A DNA stretch of 9,529 nt from assembly GCA_964517075.1 (NCBI GenBank), contig CAZFAT010000368.1, positions 1 through 9,529 of the forward strand, given 5' to 3'. The stretch's first letter is position 1; each line of letters begins with the position of its first letter. The notes below the pieces were generated by a model. That model did not search any database. It saw nothing but the letters and a program-made list of their open reading frames with translations, and had not been told where the DNA came from. This DNA is from CAZFAT01 sp964517075. Lineage in GTDB: Bacteria; Acidobacteriota; Vicinamibacteria; Vicinamibacterales; SCN-69-37. This document shows, piece after piece, positions 5,121 to 9,529 of this stretch. The position numbers and the translations under genes are program-made.

Positions 5121-7172
5121 CTAGTCCACCTGTACGTCTGTATTCGTCGGCACCGCCGTCCCGAGATGGACAGCGAGCGTGTCCTTCGTGATCGTCTGTC
5201 CCTGCGGCGTCTTCGGATTGCGTAGCGTGACGCGCGCCGGCGCGGCGCGCTGCATCAGCTCCGGCAGGTCGGTGACGGTGAGCACCCGAGGCATCACCAT
5301 CAGCGACGCGTCGCGATACTCGTCGCCCGTTGCCAGATCCAGATAGCTGACGAGGCTCTCCTCGAGCACCAGTGCGGCCGGCCGGTCGAACTGCGCCGCG
5401 AAGAGCGCCGCGGGCGCCGTCTGGCCGCGCGCGTGAATCGTGACGGCAGCCTTTGGAGCCTCGGCGCGCAGCACCGCCAGTCCGGCGAGCACGTCGCGCG
5501 CCTGCCAGGCGACGACGCTCGTGCCGAGCAGCCAGGCACGCGCGGCAATCCGGTACGAGGACGAGTACTCGCCGCCGCCGGCGCTCGGTCCGAGATCGCC
5601 CGTGCCCCGCACGTCCAGCAGCAGTACGGTCTGCCCGGCCGCGACCAGGGCGTCGGCGCGCGTGGACGCGCTGGTGCCGCGATCATCGATGAGCAGCACC
5701 GCGCCCGTATTCGCGGCCGGCGAGGCAGGCCGGCGCAGTATGGCGCGGAGCTGCACGCCCGGCTCGACCTCGACCATCAGCGACTCGCGGTTCGCGCCGG
5801 CGGCCTGTCGCTGAATGACCTTGGGCGCGGGCGGCGTGGCGGGAAGGGACAGCAGCGTCCGGAGCGCGGTCGCCGATACCGGCGCCCGCCGCTTTGCGAG
5901 GGCGCGCGCGTCGGCGGCGTGAATCGCGCGCACGGTCGTCGTGCCGTCGGACGTCGCGAGCTGTCCGGTCTTCGTCACGTTGAGCGTGGCCGGCGTCTCG
6001 GGTTTTACCGCGGCTTCGGCCGCGGGACCGGGGTTCTTGAACCAAGTGCCCAGCCATCGGTACGCGCCTTCGCGGAGCGGCTGCATCCAGCCGTGCATCG
6101 CGTCGTTTTCCACCATCGCCACGCGGTCCGGCTGGCCGAGGAGCGCGTAGAGACGCTGGAGCTCGGCGTAGGTCTGCCGCGCGCCCGCGATGGGGAAGTA
6201 GTCCTTGATCGCGCTGCTCACGAGGAACCCGCGCGGCGCGGCGGCGATGGCGAAGTCCGCGAAGTCGAAGCCGCCGCCGACCATCCCGGGCAGCACCTGC
6301 TCGGCGTCCTGCGGGCCGGGCGTCTGCCACATGTGCTGCCACGACGTCATGTAGCAGGACGAGACGATGGCGGCCAGGCGCGGCTCGTAGGCGGCGAGCA
6401 GCGCGGCCTGGGTCCCGCCGCCGGAGTTGCCCGCGACCGCCACGCGCGTCATGTCCACGTCGCCGCGCGTCGCCAGGTAGTCAATCGCGCGACGGCCGTC
6501 CTGGGTCATGAACTTCGCGATGTGACTGCCGGTCAGCATCAGTTGCTGGCCCGTCATCATGTGCTCGCGCGTGCCGAAGCCAATGCGCGAGGCGTTCTTC
6601 CCCTTGTCCCAATACTCGATGCGTTCCCCCTGGCCCGGCGGGTCGTAGGCCAGCACCATGAAGCCGCGGCGCGCGAACGAGATCCACGCGTTCTGATAGG
6701 TCGTCGACGCCTTGCCTTCGATCGCATGGCCGGCGGTGCCGAGGATGGCGGGGAAGGGGCCCGTGCCGGCCGGCACGTAGACGATGGCCGTGACGCGCAG
6801 GCCGGGCATGCTCTCGTAGATCAGGAATTCCATCCGGTAGCCGTCGCGCTGCTCGGTCCGCGTGATCCGCGCGCCCAGCGGCGCCGTGATGTTCGGCATC
6901 CCGCCGACCATCGCCAGCAGGCTCGTTCGCGCATGCTCGCTGTACCGGCGCACATCGTCGGCCGTCCGCAGGGCGGCGACGCGTTCGCGCCGCGCCGCGA
7001 GCGCCGCCGACGCCTGCCGGTCGATCCAGGCTTCGAAGGCTTTGCGTTGCGGCGTGGGTTCGGGCGCCGCGGCGCCCCGCCCGCCCTGCTGGGGCCCGGC
7101 GGCGGTCAGTGCCAGCCCGGTGATGGAGGCCAGGACGATCGCGCCCGCGACGACGGATTTGGAGACAGTCAT
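5121..7172 (-). CDS. Exported two-domain alpha/beta hydrolase (acetylxylan esterase-like)
   Basis: This 683-residue serine hydrolase probably removes acyl groups from a carbohydrate or other ester outside the cytoplasm. A signal peptide covers about 1-26. The first hydrolase domain (about 85-380) has the oxyanion-side segment AILGTAGHAIEG (142-153), DPPGQGER (177-184), the nucleophile elbow AGNSGGG with S250, and a likely catalytic histidine in NDAMHGW (H360); D324 and D357 are candidate acids. The second half (about 460-670) repeats the fold pattern (AVLLIDDRGTS, LLLDVRGTG) but at the elbow reads IHARGQTAP, with no serine, so it is probably non-catalytic. The exact substrate is not shown by sequence. 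AGGAG at 7186-7190 is 13 bases before the ATG, rather far; a 17-bp hairpin lies just upstream of it. It lies downstream of the M23 gene on the same strand but separated by that hairpin. Confidence 0.83.
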   Translation of the reverse strand: MTVSKSVVAGAIVLASITGLALTAAGPQQGGRGAAAPEPTPQRKAFEAWIDRQASAALAARRERVAALRTADDVRRYSEHARTSLLAMVGGMPNITAPLGARITRTEQRDGYRMEFLIYESMPGLRVTAIVYVPAGTGPFPAILGTAGHAIEGKASTTYQNAWISFARRGFMVLAYDPPGQGERIEYWDKGKNASRIGFGTREHMMTGQQLMLTGSHIAKFMTQDGRRAIDYLATRGDVDMTRVAVAGNSGGGTQAALLAAYEPRLAAIVSSCYMTSWQHMWQTPGPQDAEQVLPGMVGGGFDFADFAIAAAPRGFLVSSAIKDYFPIAGARQTYAELQRLYALLGQPDRVAMVENDAMHGWMQPLREGAYRWLGTWFKNPGPAAEAAVKPETPATLNVTKTGQLATSDGTTTVRAIHAADARALAKRRAPVSATALRTLLSLPATPPAPKVIQRQAAGANRESLMVEVEPGVQLRAILRRPASPAANTGAVLLIDDRGTSASTRADALVAAGQTVLLLDVRGTGDLGPSAGGGEYSSSYRIAARAWLLGTSVVAWQARDVLAGLAVLRAEAPKAAVTIHARGQTAPAALFAAQFDRPAALVLEESLVSYLDLATGDEYRDASLMVMPRVLTVTDLPELMQRAAPARVTLRNPKTPQGQTITKDTLAVHLGTAVPTNTDVQVD

Positions 7173-7196
7173 GGCAGAGATGCTACTCCTGAAAAC

Positions 7197-7237
7197 GACG
7201 TCGGGCGTCGTTTCACAATAAAACGACGCCCGACGTC
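7197..7237 (-). terminator. 17-bp perfect hairpin after the M23 gene
   Basis: Arms 7197-7213 and 7221-7237 are perfect reverse complements of 17 bases around the 7-base loop CACAATA. Read on the minus strand, the stem begins one base after the M23 stop codon and is followed by GTTTTC, so it fits an intrinsic terminator for that gene with a short T-run. It ends only 24 bases before the esterase ATG, which leaves no room for a separate promoter after it; the hairpin may therefore act as a partial terminator or attenuator for the esterase. Confidence 0.68.
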
Positions 7238-7238
7238 A

Positions 7239-8606
7239 TTACCGCAGTTTCCGCAGGACACGGTCCTCGATCCAGTGAGGGTCCCACCATTCGACCGGGG
7301 TGACCATCTGGCCGTGCAGCAGCATGGTGAAGTGCAGGTGGTCGCCGCCGGCCATGCCCGTCATGCCGCTCCGGCCGAGCGTCTGCTTCTTCTCCACCAT
7401 CGCCCCAACCGGCACGTCGATACTCGACAGGTGCGCGTAGAGCGACTGCAGGCCCATCCCATGGTCGAGAATGACGGTGTGGCCGTAGATGCCCAGCTCG
7501 CCGGCGAAGACCACCGTGCCGCGGTTCGCCGCCACGATGGGCGTGTTCGCGTAGGAGGCCAGGTCGAAGCCCAGGTGCACCTGCCGGTCCACCTCGCGCC
7601 CCCGGTAGAGGTAGGTGCGCCGGTCGGCAAACGCCGATTCCGCCGAGCTGTTGGTGAAGGGGTGGAACACGGCGCCCTGCCAGAGCATCTCCGGCGCCGT
7701 CTCGCGCGCGAACGACGCGATGCGCTCGGCGTTCAGCCGCCGCAGGTCGCTGTTGATCACGACGAACTGCTCGATGAGCGAGCCTTCCGGCGCGACCTCC
7801 TTCGTGCCCGCGAGGATGGCCGGCACCACGCGATCGAGAAACGCGTCGGTCAGCTCGATGTGGCTCGCCCGCGCCGGCTTCGGAAACACCCGCCGCTCGA
7901 ACGGCGCTTCGGCGGCGTTGCCGGCTTCATCGCGTGCGTAGAGCGTCATCGGCGTCTCGAGCGGCTGGTCCCACCGCAGCGCGAAGAACGCCAGGCGCAG
8001 TGACGGGTCGGTGGACGTCGCCCCCGCCGACGCGGCGCCGGTCAGCGGGAAGCCGGGATACTCGACGTCGCCCACCCGGACGCCCGAGCTCGCGTCAGCG
8101 GGCGTGACCCGATAGACGATGGCCTCCGAGCCGCCGAGGTTGATGTAGTGGTACGTGGACACGACCGCCAGGCGCGGCGGGTCCAGGCGGACCTCGACCT
8201 CGCGCGCGATCTCCGTGTGCACCTGCCGCAGTCCAAACAGCACGGGCCACGTCGCGCGCACGACAATTCGGCCGCGACCGGCCCGGAGCCCGGGCACGTT
8301 CTCGCGAGTCATCGTTCGCGTGATCCGCACGCGCGCCGCGTCCACCTCCCGGACGGCGGCCGCACCTGACTCGGCGTCGGCAAGCGAGAGGATGGTCGTG
8401 GCCGTGCCCTCCTGTTCGAACCGCACGTCGAGGTCGGACAGCTCCGCGAGCGGCGCCTCGATCCCGACCTCCACTGGCGTGGACGCGCCGACGAACCGCG
8501 CGGGGCGCACAATCTCCACGCCCGGGCCCGCCGCCCGGCCCGCCGCGACATACACACCACCAGCCACCACACCGAGCGCGACCACCACCACCGCGAGCGT
8601 TCGCAT
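7239..8606 (-). CDS. Membrane-anchored M23 (LytM-type) metallopeptidase
   Basis: This 455-residue protein carries a C-terminal M23 zinc endopeptidase domain, the family that cuts peptide cross-links in peptidoglycan. An N-terminal hydrophobic segment (4-22) is an uncleaved anchor or signal, followed by an extended beta-rich region of about 310 residues without recognised domains. The catalytic domain (about 340-440) retains all key residues: HLGFD (zinc ligands H344 and D348), SLYAHL (H392) and GGDHLHF (zinc ligand H425), so it should be active rather than an EnvC/NlpD-like activator. The frame stays open 64 codons further upstream, but that would run antisense into the M28 gene and lacks a signal; the hydrophobic segment sets the start at 8606. 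No ribosome binding site precedes this ATG; TATCAT lies 6 bases before it, which suggests a leaderless message. It is transcribed divergently from the M28 gene. Confidence 0.89.
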   Translation of the reverse strand: MRTLAVVVVALGVVAGGVYVAAGRAAGPGVEIVRPARFVGASTPVEVGIEAPLAELSDLDVRFEQEGTATTILSLADAESGAAAVREVDAARVRITRTMTRENVPGLRAGRGRIVVRATWPVLFGLRQVHTEIAREVEVRLDPPRLAVVSTYHYINLGGSEAIVYRVTPADASSGVRVGDVEYPGFPLTGAASAGATSTDPSLRLAFFALRWDQPLETPMTLYARDEAGNAAEAPFERRVFPKPARASHIELTDAFLDRVVPAILAGTKEVAPEGSLIEQFVVINSDLRRLNAERIASFARETAPEMLWQGAVFHPFTNSSAESAFADRRTYLYRGREVDRQVHLGFDLASYANTPIVAANRGTVVFAGELGIYGHTVILDHGMGLQSLYAHLSSIDVPVGAMVEKKQTLGRSGMTGMAGGDHLHFTMLLHGQMVTPVEWWDPHWIEDRVLRKLR

Positions 8607-8612
8607 CCGTGG

Positions 8613-8618
8613 ATGATA
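8613..8618 (-). promoter_or_regulatory. Candidate -10 (TATCAT) for a leaderless M23 message
   Basis: On the minus strand TATCAT is followed by six bases and then the M23 ATG, so transcription would start at or next to the A of the start codon. No Shine-Dalgarno sequence is present, in agreement. A convincing -35 is missing. Confidence 0.35.
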
Positions 8619-8624
8619 AACGGA

Positions 8625-8630
8625 TACACT
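8625..8630 (+). promoter_or_regulatory. Candidate -10 (TACACT) of the M28 gene
   Basis: TACACT matches the -10 consensus at four of six positions. A weak -35, TTCGCA at 8600-8605, is 19 bases upstream. The implied leader is about 30 bases and contains the ribosome binding site. Confidence 0.38.
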
Positions 8631-8657
8631 TTTTCGCGACCGGTCTTCGCGGCTGGC

Positions 8658-8662
8658 AGGAG
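8658..8662 (+). promoter_or_regulatory. Ribosome binding site AGGAG of the M28 gene
   Basis: AGGAG ends 6 bases before the ATG at 8669 and supports that start, which opens a signal peptide. Confidence 0.72.
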
Positions 8663-8668
8663 TCTGGG

Positions 8669-9529
8669 ATGCGTCGAACGTCACTGAAGACGGCGAGTCT
8701 GGCGGTCGTAGCGGCGGCCGCCTTTGCGGTCGTCCCGGCACGGCCGTGGTCCGTGCTCGCGCAGACGCCGGCTTCGGCGGCGGCTTCCGCGCCGGCACCC
8801 GCCACCGGCGTCCGGTTCGCGCAACTCAGCCAGACGGACGCCGAAGAGTGGCTGACCTACCTCGCGTCGGATCTCCTTCAGGGCCGGCAGGTCTTCACGG
8901 AAGGCTACGGTCTGGCGGCGGCGTACGTCGCGGGGCACCTCAAGACGTGGGGCCTCAAACCGCTCGGCGATGACGGCACCTACTTTCAGACCGTGAAACG
9001 GCGGGGCTACCGCGTCACCCGCAATTCATCCGTCACGGTCACGGCCCACGGGCAGTCGCGCACGTTCCGGCATGGCGATCACGTGACCTTCCCGATCCAG
9101 TCCGGGGGCAATCAGAAGCTGACCTTCACCAGCGTCGAGTTCGCCGGGTACGGGGTGGTCGCGCTCAACGCTTCGGCTCCGCACAACGACTTTGCCGGCC
9201 GTGACGTCAAGAACAAGCTCGTCGTGTGGCTGTCCGGCACGCCCGCCTCGCTGGCGAGTGGTGGCCGTGGTGGACGAGGTGGGCTGGGCGGCAACCGCGC
9301 GAACTACATGGTGCAGACGCTCGGTGCGGCCGCCGTCCTCGGCTTTGCGCCCGCGCCGGCCGCGGCCACGCCGGCCGACGAGGCGCTGGCCCAGGCCCAG
9401 ACCGCGCTGACCGAGGCGCAGCAGGCCGTCGCCACCGCGCAGGCCCAGGTGCGCGGCGCCGGGCGCGGGGCACGGCGCGGCGGCGCCGGCGGGGCACGCG
9501 GCGGGCGGGGGGCTCAGGCCGGGGGCGCC
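8669..9529 (+). CDS. Secreted M28-family aminopeptidase, 3' end outside window
   Basis: The first 287 codons are visible and the frame is still open at the window end. A signal peptide (1-31, cleavage VLA-QT) begins MRRTSLK, which fits a twin-arginine (Tat) motif loosely. Residues 57-107 match the N-terminal part of secreted M28 zinc aminopeptidases: WLTYLASDLLQGRQ...GYGLAAAYVAGHLKTWGLKPLG..GTYFQTV. Next comes a PA (protease-associated) domain start, FAGYGVV..NDFAGRDVKNKLVVWLSGTP (158-192), interrupted by a Gly/Arg-rich loop (198-210). Further on, an Ala/Gln-rich helical stretch (about 235-262) is followed by a second Gly/Arg-rich tract (263-287). The metal-binding peptidase domain lies beyond the window, so activity cannot be judged here. 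These proteins release N-terminal amino acids outside the cytoplasm. The gene is divergent from the M23 peptidase. Confidence 0.83.
   Translation, partial: MRRTSLKTASLAVVAAAAFAVVPARPWSVLAQTPASAAASAPAPATGVRFAQLSQTDAEEWLTYLASDLLQGRQVFTEGYGLAAAYVAGHLKTWGLKPLGDDGTYFQTVKRRGYRVTRNSSVTVTAHGQSRTFRHGDHVTFPIQSGGNQKLTFTSVEFAGYGVVALNASAPHNDFAGRDVKNKLVVWLSGTPASLASGGRGGRGGLGGNRANYMVQTLGAAAVLGFAPAPAAATPADEALAQAQTALTEAQQAVATAQAQVRGAGRGARRGGAGGARGGRGAQAGGA

Larger units (their letters stand above)
8607..8668. promoter_or_regulatory. Divergent promoter region between M23 and M28 genes
   Basis: These 62 bases separate two genes pointing away from each other and so must hold both starts of transcription or lie next to them. 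The plus strand shows TACACT at 8625-8630 and a ribosome binding site AGGAG at 8658-8662. The minus strand shows TATCAT at 8618-8613. The AT-rich core is 8611-8635. Confidence 0.6.

Noticed and set aside
4818..5225. 135-codon alternative plus-strand gene over the repeat tail
   Set aside because: It has no signal, no ribosome binding site of note, and runs into the convergent esterase gene; best seen as the shadow of a Gly/Arg tract.
5433..8003. 856-codon open frame on the plus strand opposite the esterase and M23 genes
   Set aside because: It lies antisense to two well-supported genes and through the 17-bp hairpin. The product is Arg/Gly/His-rich with no domain, signal or ribosome binding site; high-GC antisense frames stay open by composition.
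8607..8798. 64-codon N-terminal extension of the M23 peptidase
   Set aside because: It would be antisense to the start of the M28 gene and would bury the hydrophobic anchor 64 residues inside. The extension is Pro/Arg-rich without a motif.
1..9529. Defence system, phage or other multi-gene accessory system
   Set aside because: I looked for nucleases, helicases, methylases, toxins, integrases and reverse transcriptase motifs and found none; the genes are ordinary exported hydrolases and a CoA ligase.

Overview
The window is high-GC bacterial chromosome (roughly two-thirds G+C by eye) from a Gram-negative-type organism. The gene set is exported PQQ-type beta-propeller, ceramidase-like hydrolase, two-domain esterase, M23 and M28 peptidases. 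Together with Gly/Arg-rich low-complexity stretches and intergenic TGAAG and TTGATGA repeats, it resembles soil Acidobacteriota, perhaps Vicinamibacteria. That placement is inference from protein style, not a search result. I see no tRNA, rRNA, CRISPR, transposase, integrase or phage gene.

Layout: (1) 1-1176 (+) is the 3' part of a PaaK-type acyl-CoA ligase. (2) 1177-1298 is a short AT-rich spacer with an 11-bp repeat. (3) 1299-2633 (+) is a secreted beta-propeller protein. (4) 2634-2929 is a spacer filled with TGAAG repeat dyads in both orientations, able to fold into nested hairpins. (5) 2930-4393 (+) is a neutral-ceramidase-like hydrolase. (6) 4400-4421 is a perfect GC-rich hairpin. (7) 4451-5101 (+) is a small exported protein with a Gly/Arg/Ala repeat tail. 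(8) 5121-7172 (-) is a large exported alpha/beta hydrolase, convergent with the previous gene. (9) 7197-7237 is a 17-bp perfect hairpin. (10) 7239-8606 (-) is a membrane-anchored M23 metallopeptidase. (11) 8607-8668 is a divergent promoter region. (12) 8669-9529 (+) is the 5' part of a secreted M28 aminopeptidase, cut by the window end.

Six of the seven proteins carry a signal peptide or N-terminal membrane anchor, so most of this region acts in the envelope or outside the cell: ester, amide and peptide hydrolysis plus cell-wall remodelling. The ligase is the only cytoplasmic enzyme. Nothing ties the genes into one pathway; strands alternate and the spacers hold repeats, so I read this as a run of mostly independent transcription units.

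I found no convincing new multi-gene system. The parts most worth a second look are the nested repeat array at 2630-2875, the hairpin squeezed between the M23 and esterase genes, the tandem-repeat tail at 4940-5035, and the esterase's second hydrolase domain, which has lost its nucleophile.
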